A stretch of DNA of 32,436 nucleotides. It comes from Candidatus Diapherotrites archaeon CG08_land_8_20_14_0_20_34_12 (GTDB lineage: Archaea; Iainarchaeota; Iainarchaeia; Iainarchaeales; 0-14-0-20-34-12). A program made the translations under genes and the position numbers. The DNA lies in the NCBI GenBank assembly GCA_002779065.1, contig PEXL01000016.1, forward strand, positions 1-32,436, given 5' to 3'. A model generated the notes under the pieces. That model saw nothing but the letters and a program-made list of their open reading frames with translations, ran no database searches and was not told the DNA's origin. This document shows, one piece after another, positions 7,558 through 15,919 of the stretch; within the stretch, counting starts at the first letter, position 1, and every line of letters starts with the position of its first letter.

Positions 7558-7899
7558 GTGAGAGAAGTTTTGCGTTCTAAAATCCATAAAGCTACAGTAA
7601 CGGATGCTAATGTGCATTATATTGGCAGCATTACTATTGACAAAGATTTAGTTGAGAAAGCAGGTTTTTGGGAAGGGGAAAAAGTACTGGTTGTAAGCAA
7701 TACTTCGGGTGCGAGATTAGAGACTTACCTTATTTTGGGAGAAAAAGGCTCTGGCACAATTACAATGAATGGCGCGGCAGCCCATTTAATAAAAAAAGGT
7801 GAAGAAATAATTGTTTTAGGCTTTGAATTAACTGATTTGCCAATAAAGCCAAAAATAATCCTTGTTGATAAGAACAATAAGTTTGTGAAATATTTGTAA
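7558..7899 (+). CDS. panD: Aspartate 1-decarboxylase (pyruvoyl-dependent, bacterial type)
   Basis: 113 residues. PanD converts L-aspartate to beta-alanine for pantothenate and CoA. The proenzyme cuts itself at Gly23-Ser24 (HYIGSITID) so that the Ser becomes the pyruvoyl cofactor. The other active-site elements are present: the Lys of SKIHKATVT, the GARLETY segment with Arg and Thr/Tyr, and TMNGAAAHL. Length matches the family (113-130). The GTG start has no ribosome binding site, but TTTAATTAA lies about 25 nt upstream, so the mRNA may be leaderless. Many archaea instead make beta-alanine with a PLP-dependent MfnA-type decarboxylase, so this gene looks bacterial in origin. Confidence 0.95.
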   Translation: MREVLRSKIHKATVTDANVHYIGSITIDKDLVEKAGFWEGEKVLVVSNTSGARLETYLILGEKGSGTITMNGAAAHLIKKGEEIIVLGFELTDLPIKPKIILVDKNNKFVKYL

Positions 7900-7916
7900 A
7901 TCATTTTTTGTATTTT

Positions 7917-9215
7917 TCATTTCACAAATGCGCTTGCTGTTACACCAGCATCCCAACTCAATCTTGGCCTGATTTTAATCATCCACAATTTTTCAGAATT
8001 ATCATCAAGAACTAAAGCATATCCCTTATCCTTTGGCATTTCCTGGAAATATTTATCAAAATCTTGGTGTAAATAACTCGGCCTTAAAGTAGCAATTGCC
8101 CCGATATCATCCTGTGCAGTCATCCTGTGGCTTATGAATAAATCACATTGTGAAATACAATCAGGATGCAATCTGTTCGGCCTTTGTGTTGCTAATACAA
8201 GACTTAACCCTGGCTGCCTTCCAACCCTTACCCATTCCAATAATACCTTTAATGCAATGCTGTCTTCATCCTTAGGCATAAACATGTGTGCTTCATCTAT
8301 AAGCATCCAAACGATTGGCATTGAACTTTCTTTCCTTTCCCCTCTAATTAATTTAGCCTCTTCTTCTTTTCTGTAAAGCATTCGTTCCTCAAATAATTTC
8401 TTCCCGATTACTCCGACAATAATATCCTTTGTGCCTTCCATTCCTATTGCTTGCCTGTAAGCAGAAACATCAATTATATTTATTGTTCCAGGCTTTACTA
8501 TATCCTTAATTTTTGTGCCAGTTTTTTCAATCAATCCCCAGCCTTTTGCTGCTTTCAGCCTGTTTATCAAGGCCTCCTTTGCCAGCTTATCTGCATCCTG
8601 GTCTGCTCTCACTGCCCCGATTAATTCATCAATTCCATAATATGTGCCCAATTTTTCAGCAACATCATCCACAATCCTGCTTAATAAAACCCCTTCTGCA
8701 TCCTTCCATGTCAATTTGAAAAGAGCCATCCATTCCAAGCCAGAAAGTTCTGAAGCTTTAATTGTAAAAGCCCCATCAATTGGGATTCCATTCTGCTTGT
8801 AAAAATCTTCCTTCCCTTTCGGGACAAATACGCGGGCATCAGCAATTGCTTCAGGCTTTAAGTCCCATTCAGCCAAGGCTTTCTCATCTTTTTTATTTGG
8901 GAATTTTAATCCCCAGAATATTCCAACAAGGTCAATTGCAATTACAGAAATCCTTGACTTTATTTCCGGGGGCAATTTTGAAAAACTTTCTAAAAGAACG
9001 CAAAGCGAAAATGACTTCCCCCCTCCTCTTTTTCCGCAAATCAGCATAACGTGCGGGCTTGCAAGGTCAACCATTACCTTTCTTCCCAAAACAGGATTCT
9101 CGCCAGATGACATTACTACTTTTCCTAAATAACCTGTCCCTTCCTTCCCATATTTTTCTATTCCCCTTTGGCTTCTACCTATTACAACCTCATCCTTGCT
9201 TAATTCTGAGACCAT
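7917..9215 (-). CDS. HerA/FtsK-superfamily ATPase (DUF87-type)
   Basis: 432 residues. Walker A is GKRGGGKS (61-68), Walker B is IVWMLIDEAH (301-310), and LATQRPNRL (341-349) is the sensor region typical of HerA ATPases, with RVGRQPG as the likely arginine-finger stretch. An N-terminal beta-barrel-like segment (GIEKYGKEGTGYLGKVV, about 18-34) matches the HAS-barrel. HerA forms hexamers that translocate DNA, often with the nuclease NurA in end resection, or with other effectors in defence. No NurA, Mre11 or Rad50 gene is adjacent, so the partner is unknown. It could be a HerA-like ATPase of unassigned role. Single-gene unit; convergent with panD. Confidence 0.9.
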   Translation of the reverse strand: MVSELSKDEVVIGRSQRGIEKYGKEGTGYLGKVVMSSGENPVLGRKVMVDLASPHVMLICGKRGGGKSFSLCVLLESFSKLPPEIKSRISVIAIDLVGIFWGLKFPNKKDEKALAEWDLKPEAIADARVFVPKGKEDFYKQNGIPIDGAFTIKASELSGLEWMALFKLTWKDAEGVLLSRIVDDVAEKLGTYYGIDELIGAVRADQDADKLAKEALINRLKAAKGWGLIEKTGTKIKDIVKPGTINIIDVSAYRQAIGMEGTKDIIVGVIGKKLFEERMLYRKEEEAKLIRGERKESSMPIVWMLIDEAHMFMPKDEDSIALKVLLEWVRVGRQPGLSLVLATQRPNRLHPDCISQCDLFISHRMTAQDDIGAIATLRPSYLHQDFDKYFQEMPKDKGYALVLDDNSEKLWMIKIRPRLSWDAGVTASAFVK

Positions 9216-9260
9216 GAAGTAAATAACACTGAACAGATTAATAATTGTTTTCGTGCTTTT

Positions 9261-10253
9261 TCAGCCCAAAATAGCATTAAACAGCAAACCAACAAGAACA
9301 AATGAAACAGCTAAAATTCCAATAAAAATTGCAAGCAATTTTGGCTTTATGACTCTTCTTAATATAATCATCTCAGGGAAGGATAATGCTGTAATGCTCA
9401 TCATTAAAGCCAAGGCAGTTCCTAAAGCCATGCCTTTTGACATTAATGCCTGTACAATTGGAATTGTGCCTGCAGCATTTGAATAAAGAGGAATTCCAAT
9501 CAAAACAGCAATAGGGACGGCAAAAGGATTATTCTTTCCAGCGAAATCTGCAAGGAATCCAACAGGAACAAATCCATGGACTAATGCCCCAACCCCAATT
9601 CCCAATAAAACATAAGGGATTACCCTCAAGCATATTTGTTTTGTCTGCTGTTTTGCAAATTCAATTCTTTTTTTCCAGTTCATTTTCTTTTCTTTTGTTT
9701 TTGTTACGGTTAATTCATACACTTCTTTTTCAATCTGGTCTTCAAGATGTAATCTGCCAATAATAATTCCTCCAATTATCGCTATTAATAATCCTGTGCC
9801 AATATACAAAGCAGTAATTTTCCAGCCCACAAGCCCTAGCAACAGTGCAATAGCTATTTCATTCACCATAGGGCTTGCAATTAAAAAAGAAAATGTTACC
9901 CCAAGAGGGATTCCGGATTCCACAAATCCAATGAATAAAGGAACAGCAGAGCAGGAACAAAAAGGTGTAGGAATGCCAAGCAATGCAGCCAGAACATTCC
10001 CAATGCCTTCTTTTTTCCCGCCAAGGATTTTTCTTACCCTTTCCCTTGTAATGAACGTTCTTATTATTGAAACAATAAAAATCGCAATTATCAAAAGCAA
10101 AGAAACCTTTATGCTGTCATAAATGAAAAAATTCAATGCCTCAGCCAATGCGTCTTCTTTGCTCATTCCCAATATTTGAAAAACCACAAATGCCGCAAAA
10201 TCTTCAAGAATTCCCATTATGCTCACTGTTTTTTGAATATTTCTTAGTATCAT
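9261..10253 (-). CDS. Permease of the ArsP/YraQ (DUF318) family
   Basis: 330 residues with about eight to nine transmembrane helices and one long cytoplasmic loop (about 175-205, basic). The family signature TPFCSCSAVPLF (97-107) contains the Cys99/Cys101 pair thought to bind metal, thiol or organoarsenical substrates; a second half repeats the pattern as GIPLYSNAAGTIPIV. ArsP exports trivalent organoarsenicals, but most YraQ relatives are uncharacterised, so the substrate is open. ATG 10253 would suit a leaderless message (TATA-like TATTTTA about 20-25 nt upstream); ATG 10216 (MGILEDF) has GTGAG nearby. Confidence 0.88.
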   Translation of the reverse strand: MILRNIQKTVSIMGILEDFAAFVVFQILGMSKEDALAEALNFFIYDSIKVSLLLIIAIFIVSIIRTFITRERVRKILGGKKEGIGNVLAALLGIPTPFCSCSAVPLFIGFVESGIPLGVTFSFLIASPMVNEIAIALLLGLVGWKITALYIGTGLLIAIIGGIIIGRLHLEDQIEKEVYELTVTKTKEKKMNWKKRIEFAKQQTKQICLRVIPYVLLGIGVGALVHGFVPVGFLADFAGKNNPFAVPIAVLIGIPLYSNAAGTIPIVQALMSKGMALGTALALMMSITALSFPEMIILRRVIKPKLLAIFIGILAVSFVLVGLLFNAILG

Positions 10254-10299
10254 TCAGTAACAAAAAGCCTTTAAAATATGGATTATCTTATATGATTAC
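10254..10299. promoter_or_regulatory. Compact divergent promoter, both genes probably leaderless
   Basis: Only 46 bp separate the permease and synthetase start codons. TTTAAAATATGG (10270-10281) supplies TATA-like sequence about 20-25 nt from each start, one per strand. Neither start has a ribosome binding site in this gap. Confidence 0.55.
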
Positions 10300-12408
10300 A
10301 TGGTTTCTTCACCAAATATAAAATATCTTTTTGAGCCGAGAAGCATCGCGATTATTGGCGCTTCTTATGATAATGAAAAGATCGGGCACACAATTTTGGA
10401 GAATATTGTTGCAGGCGATTATGCCGGCAAGGTTTATCCAATAAATCCAAAAGCCGGTGTGTTGTACAGCCTTAAGGTTTTCAAAAGCCTGGATGAAATA
10501 AAAGAGGATATTGATTTGGCAGTGATTGTTATCCCTGCAAAATTTGTATTTGATGAAATAAAGAAATGTGCAAAAAGGAAAGTGAAATTTGCCCTTATTA
10601 TTTCATCAGGGTTTTCCGAGGTAGGAAATTCTGATGCTGAAAAGAAGATTGTTGAATTTGCCAAATCGCACGGAATGCGGATTCTTGGCCCGAATATTTT
10701 CGGATTATTCTCTGCAAAATCAAATCTTAATGCAACATTCGGCCCGAAAAATATCAAGAAAGGGAATATAGCAATAATAACCCAGAGCGGGGCTTTGGGC
10801 ATTGCAATGATCGGCAAGACAGCATTTGAAAATGTCGGCCTTTCATCAATTGTTTCAGTGGGAAATAAGGCAGATATTGATGAAGCAGATTTGCTTGAAT
10901 ATTTTATGCATGATCCTGAGACAAAATCTATCCTTATTTACGTTGAAGGAGTAAAAAATGGTGAAAAATTTTCAAAAATCCTTAAAGAAGTCACAAAAAA
11001 GAAGCCGGTTGTTGTGGTAAAAGCCGGCCGCTCCAAGAAGGGGGTACAGGCAGTGGCTTCACATACTGGTGCATTATCAGGATCAGATGATGTTTTTAAT
11101 GGGGTAATGAAACAATGCAGAACTCTAAGGGCTGATACATTAAAAGAAGCCCTGGACTGGAGTGAATTCTTTGTTTATTCCCCGCATCCAAAAGCGCCAA
11201 ATACTTTAATTCTCACAAATGGAGGGGGAATTGGAGTGCTTGCCACAGATGCTGCTGAAAAGTACGGCGTTACCTTATATGACAATTTAGAGGATTTGAA
11301 AAAAACATTTGCAAAGGATATGCCTTACTTTGGTTCATTAAAAAATCCCATTGATTTAACCGGGCAAGCAGATCCTCTGCATTATAATGCGGCACTTAGT
11401 TCTGCGCTGAAAAACAAAAATATCCACGCAGTCATAGCCTTGTATTGCGAAACTGCTGTTTTTGATACTGATTCTTTCGCAAAAATAATACTTGAAAATT
11501 ATGTAAAATTCCATGAGGCAAGGAAACCAATTGTATTCTGCTTATTCGGAGGAGAAAAAACAGAAAAATGCCTTGCTTGCTTAAGGAAAAAAGTGCCTGT
11601 TTTTTCCGAGCCTTATGATGCTGTTTCCTGCATTGGTGCACAATATACCTATTACAAATATTTGTTAGAAAAATCTGATAAGATAGATACTGCAAAGATT
11701 AATTCAAAATTCATTGATAAACTTATTAAGAACGCTAAGAAAGAAAAAAGGCAATTTTTGTTCTCAAAAGAAGGGCAGCAGATAATAAACAGCGTGAAAA
11801 TTCCTTTGCCAAAATGCTTTGTCGCGCGAAATGTTGGACAAGCAGTTGAATTTGCTAATAAAATTGGCTATCCTGTTGCAATGAAAATAGTTTCAAAGGA
11901 CATCCTGCACAAAAGCGATGCTGGCGGCGTTTTTTTAAATGTAAAAAAGAAGCAGGATGTTATCGAAGTGTATCATTTAATCATAAAAAATGTCAAAAAA
12001 TTCAAGAGAAAAGCAAAGATTGATGGAATTGAAATATGCGAGATGGTTCCAAAAGGGGCAGAATTAATAATCGGGGCAAGGCGGGATCCAATATTTGGGC
12101 CTGTTGTTATGTGCGGCCTTGGAGGAATATATGTTGAATTAATGAAAGACTTTTCCTTTAGATCCGCATTTTTGAACCGGAAGGAAGCTCTTTCCATGCT
12201 GCAGGAATTAAGGTCATATCCTCTTTTGTTGGGGGTGAGGGGGGAAAAAGGCAAGGATATTGAAAGTGTTATTGATTCAATAATTAAAATTGCAACAATA
12301 ATTAGGAAACATGAAGATATTACTGACCTTGAAATCAATCCATTAACTGCTTATCCAAGAGGGGTAAAGGCAGTTGATGTCCGCATTTTAATTTCAGGCC
12401 AAAAATAA
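10300..12408 (+). CDS. acd: ADP-forming acetyl/acyl-CoA synthetase, fused alpha-beta
   Basis: 702 residues. ACD converts acyl-CoA + ADP + phosphate to the acid + ATP + CoA, the main substrate-level ATP step of fermenting archaea. Domains in order: CoA-binding Rossmann (about 8-130, AIIGASYDNEKIGH), two succinyl-CoA-synthetase-like domains (130-460) with the phosphorylated His255 in ASHTGALSG, then an ATP-grasp beta part (about 480-700) with KIVSKDILHKSDAGGV and a C-terminal DLEINPL. Fused subunits occur in several archaea and bacteria; others encode alpha and beta separately. Acyl specificity cannot be read from sequence. It implies an acetate-producing, peptide- or sugar-fermenting lifestyle. 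Confidence 0.95.
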   Translation: MVSSPNIKYLFEPRSIAIIGASYDNEKIGHTILENIVAGDYAGKVYPINPKAGVLYSLKVFKSLDEIKEDIDLAVIVIPAKFVFDEIKKCAKRKVKFALIISSGFSEVGNSDAEKKIVEFAKSHGMRILGPNIFGLFSAKSNLNATFGPKNIKKGNIAIITQSGALGIAMIGKTAFENVGLSSIVSVGNKADIDEADLLEYFMHDPETKSILIYVEGVKNGEKFSKILKEVTKKKPVVVVKAGRSKKGVQAVASHTGALSGSDDVFNGVMKQCRTLRADTLKEALDWSEFFVYSPHPKAPNTLILTNGGGIGVLATDAAEKYGVTLYDNLEDLKKTFAKDMPYFGSLKNPIDLTGQADPLHYNAALSSALKNKNIHAVIALYCETAVFDTDSFAKIILENYVKFHEARKPIVFCLFGGEKTEKCLACLRKKVPVFSEPYDAVSCIGAQYTYYKYLLEKSDKIDTAKINSKFIDKLIKNAKKEKRQFLFSKEGQQIINSVKIPLPKCFVARNVGQAVEFANKIGYPVAMKIVSKDILHKSDAGGVFLNVKKKQDVIEVYHLIIKNVKKFKRKAKIDGIEICEMVPKGAELIIGARRDPIFGPVVMCGLGGIYVELMKDFSFRSAFLNRKEALSMLQELRSYPLLLGVRGEKGKDIESVIDSIIKIATIIRKHEDITDLEINPLTAYPRGVKAVDVRILISGQK

Positions 12409-12421
12409 TTAAAAATGAACA

Positions 12422-12440
12422 AGTCTAATGTTATTAGACT
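12422..12440 (+). terminator. Perfect hairpin between the synthetase and rubrerythrin
   Basis: AGTCTAAT, loop GTT, ATTAGACT, 13 bases after the synthetase stop. It is T-rich downstream and likely ends that message; alternatively it sits in the rubrerythrin promoter/leader. Confidence 0.5.
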
Positions 12441-12478
12441 GCTTATTTGATCAATATTTTTTATCAGGAGGTTTTTTT

Positions 12479-13063
12479 ATGAAGAATACAATCCAAAACC
12501 TTGCAAAAGCTTTTATTGGAGAGAGCCAAGCAAGAAACAGGTATACTTACTACTCAAAAATAGCAAAAAAAGAAGGTTATGAACAAATTGGGGAGATATT
12601 CGAGCTTACTGCTAATCAGGAAAAAGAGCATGCCTCCTGGCTTATGAAAATGATTAATGAATTGAAAAAGAAAACCCCTGATAATTTGGATGAAATTAAA
12701 GTAGAGGTTTCTGTCCCAACTATTGTTGGAACAACAGCCGAAAATCTCAAAGCTGCAATTGCTGGTGAAAATTATGAATACACAAAGATGTATCCTGACT
12801 TTGCATCAACCGCAGATAAAGAAAATCTTCCTGATGTAGCAAAAAGAATTAGGGCAATATCTGTTGCAGAAAAACATCATGAAGAGCGCTATAAAAAATT
12901 GCTTGAGCAGCTTGAAAAAGGTACTTTGTTCAAGAAAAATGATGCTGTTTGGTGGGTTTGCAGGGAATGTGGCTATGTTCATTTTGGAAAAGAGCCACCG
13001 GTAGAATGCCCTTCATGCGGCCATGAAAAAGGATTTTATCAATTGAAATGTGAAGAATATTAA
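12479..13063 (+). CDS. rbr: Rubrerythrin
   Basis: 194 residues from ATG 12479, chosen because AGGAGG lies 7 nt upstream; the frame opens earlier at 12428 without a site. The N-terminal four-helix ferritin-like domain carries the diiron Glu/His ligands ([39 protein letters not shown]). The C-terminal rubredoxin domain has CRECG and CPSCG for one Fe(Cys)4. Rubrerythrin reduces hydrogen peroxide in anaerobes using electrons from rubredoxin or NADH. The superoxide reductase gene follows, so the two would take superoxide to peroxide to water. No separate rubredoxin gene is nearby. Confidence 0.96.
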   Translation: MKNTIQNLAKAFIGESQARNRYTYYSKIAKKEGYEQIGEIFELTANQEKEHASWLMKMINELKKKTPDNLDEIKVEVSVPTIVGTTAENLKAAIAGENYEYTKMYPDFASTADKENLPDVAKRIRAISVAEKHHEERYKKLLEQLEKGTLFKKNDAVWWVCRECGYVHFGKEPPVECPSCGHEKGFYQLKCEEY

Positions 13064-13141
13064 CTAGTTTTAAATTGTTGAAATTAAGTCGTGAAACTTA
13101 TTTAATAAATAAAAGTACGATAGATTTGAAAAGGTGAAAAT

Positions 13142-13519
13142 ATGGTTGCAAAAAATGAAATTTACAAATGTTCTGTTTGCGGGAATATTGTCGGGGTTTT
13201 GCATGTTGGCGGCGGAACATTAGTCTGCTGTGGCAAGCCGATGGATTTAATGAAAGAAAATACTGTGGATGCTGCATTGGAAAAACATGTGCCGGTTATT
13301 GAAAAAACAAGTGCTGGCTTTAAAGTAAAGGTTGGTTCTGTTCCGCACCCAATGGAAGAAAAGCATTACATAGAATTTATTGAACTTATTGCTGATGGTC
13401 TTATTTATAAAAAATTCTTGAATCCAGGTGAAAAACCAGAAGCAGAATTTTGCATAAATGCAAAGCAAGTAACTGCAAGGGAATATTGTAATTTGCATGG
13501 TTTATGGAAATCCCAATAA
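13142..13519 (+). CDS. dfx: Superoxide reductase (desulfoferrodoxin, 2Fe type)
   Basis: 125 residues. The N-terminal desulforedoxin domain has Cys10/Cys13 and the adjacent Cys29/Cys30 (centre I). The catalytic centre II is complete: His49 (EKHVP), His69 and His75 (HPMEEKHYI), Cys116 and His119 (CNLHGLW), plus Glu47-Lys48 that guide superoxide. The enzyme reduces superoxide to hydrogen peroxide without making oxygen, the anaerobes' alternative to superoxide dismutase. GGTGAA lies 3 nt before the ATG. An AT-rich box TTATTTAATAAATAAAA (about 13098-13114) gives it its own promoter after rubrerythrin. Confidence 0.97.
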   Translation: MVAKNEIYKCSVCGNIVGVLHVGGGTLVCCGKPMDLMKENTVDAALEKHVPVIEKTSAGFKVKVGSVPHPMEEKHYIEFIELIADGLIYKKFLNPGEKPEAEFCINAKQVTAREYCNLHGLWKSQ

Positions 13520-13557
13520 GGATTTCCAATTTTTTCTATCTTAGTTGTGATTACATT

Positions 13558-14199
13558 ATGGATGACTTGAAATTATTAAAACAAATTCAGAAACTTAAGG
13601 ATTCTGATATAAGGCAAAAAATTGGTAGAAGAATTTCAGAATTTAAATCGCTTGGGAAGAAATCAGATGTCATCTTGTTTTCCGAATTGTGCTTCTGTAT
13701 CCTTACCGCAAATTTTACTGCTGAAAAAACCATTAAAATTCAAAACGAAATTGGTTCAAGCGGATTTTTGAATCTTCCAGAAAGAAAATTAGCCAACAAA
13801 CTCAAAAGTTTGGGCCATAGGTATCCAAACACAAGGGCAAAGTATATTGTTGAAGCAAGAAAATTTGCCAAAAATCTTGGGCAATTGGTTAAATCCCAAA
13901 AAACAGATATTGAAGCAAGGGAATTCTTCGCAGAGAATGTGAAAGGCTTGGGATATAAAGAAGCAAGCCATTTTCTGCGGAATATTGGCTTTGAAAATCT
14001 AGCAATAATTGATTTTCACATTTTGGATTTGCTTGCAAAGCATAATTTAATAAAAAAGCCAAAAACAAAAAGCTTGACAAAAAAGAACTATCTGGAGTTT
14101 GAAAAGATTCTTTCAAATCTCTCTAAAAAAGTTTCTCTTAACCTAGCAGAACTTGATGTTTATTTATGGCTTTTGGAAACAGGGAAAGTGCTGAAATAG
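13558..14199 (+). CDS. ogg: 8-oxoguanine DNA glycosylase/AP lyase, Ogg2 type
   Basis: 213 residues from ATG 13558; the frame is open from 13504, overlapping the reductase gene, but the conserved start matches MDDLKLLKQI. It removes 8-oxoguanine and nicks the abasic site. The helix-hairpin-helix is VKGLGYKEASHFLRNIG, with catalytic Lys134 and the Asp152 of IIDFHIL about 18 residues later, as in HhH-GPD enzymes. Helical length and lack of an N-terminal beta domain match archaeal Ogg2. No ribosome binding site; TTTTTTCTATC is upstream. Placed after rubrerythrin and superoxide reductase, it completes an oxidative-damage group. Confidence 0.9.
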   Translation: MDDLKLLKQIQKLKDSDIRQKIGRRISEFKSLGKKSDVILFSELCFCILTANFTAEKTIKIQNEIGSSGFLNLPERKLANKLKSLGHRYPNTRAKYIVEARKFAKNLGQLVKSQKTDIEAREFFAENVKGLGYKEASHFLRNIGFENLAIIDFHILDLLAKHNLIKKPKTKSLTKKNYLEFEKILSNLSKKVSLNLAELDVYLWLLETGKVLK

Positions 14200-14304
14200 C
14201 CTTATTAATTATTTTAACTATTGGATGTTTATGAAAAATGGCCTGAAATGGGTATTTTGCCCCTTAGGCAATGTTTTAAAAAGTTCCATATGCTATATTA
14301 ATAG

Positions 14305-14334
14305 AAATGTTAATGTTTTTTAACATTTTTTGAA
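14305..14334 (+). terminator. Hairpin with T-run in the spacer after ogg
   Basis: AAATGTTA (14305-14312) pairs with TAACATTT (14321-14328), and more T follows. It lies about 100 bases after the ogg stop, so an untranslated tail or a short RNA may precede it. The rest of 14200-14425 shows only very short frames (up to about 30 codons) that I do not support. Confidence 0.4.
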
Positions 14335-14425
14335 AGCTTTCAGTAAGGGAATTGATGATATTCTTTTTCTTTAATCATTTTATTGATTATTGTTAGCTTT
14401 TTTTTATTTAAAGAGGTGATGTACA

Positions 14426-14581
14426 ATGGCTGATGACCAATTCAGTAGAAAGTTATTCAAAGTAACTTGTGCTGATTGCGGGCAAGAAACTGAAGTTCCA
14501 TTTGAACCAGATGGCACTAGACCAGTTTACTGCAAAGACTGCTATCAAAAGCACAAAAAACCACGTAGAGATAGATACTAA
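14426..14581 (+). CDS. Small zinc-binding CxxC-x17-CxxC protein
   Basis: 51 residues: ATG 14426 with AGAGGTGATG a few bases upstream. It has two CxxC knuckles, CADC (residues 15-18) and CKDC (36-39), 17 residues apart, and a basic tail KKPRRDRY. The spacing and the phrases VTCADCGQETEVPFEP and RPVYCKDCY match a widespread family of tiny zinc-ribbon proteins (CxxC_CxxC type) found in bacteria and archaea, often highly expressed and probably binding nucleic acid. Function not established. A long T-rich tract after the stop acts as terminator. Confidence 0.9.
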   Translation: MADDQFSRKLFKVTCADCGQETEVPFEPDGTRPVYCKDCYQKHKKPRRDRY

Positions 14582-14589
14582 ATAATCGA

Positions 14590-14680
14590 TACTAATTCTA
14601 ACAATTAGTTTTCAAATCTTTACGAATTTATTTTTTTATTTTTTTCTTTTTATTTTATTTTTTTATTTTCTATTCAAATC
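14590..14680 (+). terminator. T-rich terminator after the zinc protein
   Basis: Several long T-runs between about 14625 and 14670 follow the stop of the small zinc-protein gene, fitting archaeal oligo-T termination. Confidence 0.5.
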
Positions 14681-14731
14681 AATTAACGCATGATGTGGCA
14701 AAAGCACTGAAAGTAAAAATTGAAGAATTGT

Positions 14732-15088
14732 TTATTTTTGATTAATATTTCCTAAAAGATTCTTCGGAACTTTCACTAATCCCTTTTTTGTCATTTTTTT
14801 CTTTTTAATCATCTTTTTTACCCTGACTATATTGTGCGGAGACCAGATACTTTTCTGTCTTCTTGGACTGAATCTTACAATATGTTTTTCTTTCCCAAAA
14901 CTCTTTAGTATTCCATCAATCCAGCCATAGCATAATGCTTCTTCAACAGCATCAGTGTAAAGAATTCCTTTTCCCAAATGTTTCTTGTAAAAAAGCAGCC
15001 ATAATTCTTTCTTTTTATTATGATTCTTCTTCAGCCATTCCCTGAATTCATTCCTTGAATTGAAATGAATCGTTTCTCCTATCTCCAT
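14732..15088 (-). CDS. YdeI/OmdA-like protein (bacteriocin-resistance family)
   Basis: 118 residues from ATG 15088; the frame opens further up, but the extra 31 residues would overlap the next gene and lack family similarity. The family core is visible: FNSRNEFREWLKKNH, ELWLLFYKKHLGK, YTDAVEEALCYGWIDGILKSFG, RFSPRRQKSIWS. YdeI/OmdA proteins were linked to antimicrobial peptide tolerance in Salmonella; their biochemical role is unknown. Many members are ~190 residues, so this is a short form that stops after the MTKKGL segment. TTATACTTAAAT is 25-30 nt upstream, suggesting a leaderless start. Confidence 0.82.
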   Translation of the reverse strand: MEIGETIHFNSRNEFREWLKKNHNKKKELWLLFYKKHLGKGILYTDAVEEALCYGWIDGILKSFGKEKHIVRFSPRRQKSIWSPHNIVRVKKMIKKKKMTKKGLVKVPKNLLGNINQK

Positions 15089-15125
15089 ATTTATCAGATT
15101 TAAGTATAAGTATGCTTGCTTATTA

Positions 15126-15686
15126 TTATTTCTGTTCTTTCTTTTGTCTTGCAAGCTTCTCTTTGTTTGGAACATTATCATTTAATAAAAATGATGCCCA
15201 AATTCTCTTCTCTTTGTCAATATTTGCTTCCCAGTATAGTAAACTGTCATACAACCATTTACATTTTTTAGCAATCACATCATCAGCGTCTTTTTTTCTA
15301 GCAGCATATACAAATGCAGTGATAGCATAAATAACAAAACCTAGGGCATGTGTTTCAACATGAATTATTCCTACAACATGCCCAATAGCGCGTGCAGCAG
15401 CACAAGCAGCAGGATCTTCTTCTGCGACTGCGGTTGCGGCATTGTGAGTAGCATGAGCAGCTTTTTTTGCTATGGGCATTTTTATCTTTCCATTCGCCCA
15501 TGCTTTTGCGGCTTCAATAGCTTCTCTTGGGCGCTTATCTTGCGGATATTTCTCTTCAAAAATTGGAAGTATTGAATTGGCACATTCAATAGTCCATAAT
15601 ACTAAAGTCCTGTGCTTTTGCTTTTCAATTAGTTCCCTAAGTGGCTGTAAGCAGGCGCTTTCTCTTGTAACTAAAAGTTTTTTCAT
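15126..15686 (-). CDS. Imm-5-like putative immunity protein
   Basis: 186 residues, mostly helical, Ala-rich. The phrase DKRPREAIEAAKAWANGKIKMPIAKKAAHATHNAA and the later ARAIGHVVGIIHVETHALG are typical of a family annotated as putative immunity proteins (Imm-5-like), predicted to protect from polymorphic toxins. No toxin gene is next to it. The function rests only on family context. It ends just upstream of the YdeI-like gene, so the two may form an operon. Its upstream region carries the TGCTCCTAAA repeats that also occur at 20765-20836. Confidence 0.65.
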   Translation of the reverse strand: MKKLLVTRESACLQPLRELIEKQKHRTLVLWTIECANSILPIFEEKYPQDKRPREAIEAAKAWANGKIKMPIAKKAAHATHNAATAVAEEDPAACAAARAIGHVVGIIHVETHALGFVIYAITAFVYAARKKDADDVIAKKCKWLYDSLLYWEANIDKEKRIWASFLLNDNVPNKEKLARQKKEQK

Positions 15687-15763
15687 AATTTTCCATTAAT
15701 TTTTAATTTCAAGAAGAAAGAATCAGTTGTAGAAAAACGAGACTTTTAAGCCACTTTCTGCGA

Positions 15764-15835
15764 CAAAGCCCGTGAAACCAGCTTTGCTCCTAAAATCAGT
15801 TCTGCTCCTAAAGTCGGATGGCTGCTCCTAAAGTC
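15764..15835. repeat. Left copy of 16-bp repeat plus three TGCTCCTAAA repeats
   Basis: CAAAGCCCGTGAAACC (15764-15779) matches 20821-20836 with one mismatch, same orientation. TGCTCCTAAA follows three times at 15785, 15803 and 15823 (18- and 20-bp steps). The rest of the 15687-15919 spacer has no gene. Possible roles: end of an inserted island, iteron-like sites, or operators for the minus-strand gene at 15686. Confidence 0.65.
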
Positions 15836-15919
15836 AAAATTGTGTAAAAAGTCTATCTTCTTTTGTAAAAATAAACTTTGCATACCCCTAATCTTTAAGG
15901 TCTAATTCATTAATTTTCA

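Noticed and set aside
14230-14330. Box C/D-like small RNA or 26-32-codon frames after ogg
   Set aside because: Boxes resembling C and D can be picked out but are weak and unpaired; the short frames have no ribosome binding site.
15089-15181. 31-residue N-terminal extension of the YdeI-like protein
   Set aside because: It overlaps the Imm-5-like gene, is low-complexity and lies outside the family core; ATG 15088 has a TATA-like box at the right distance.
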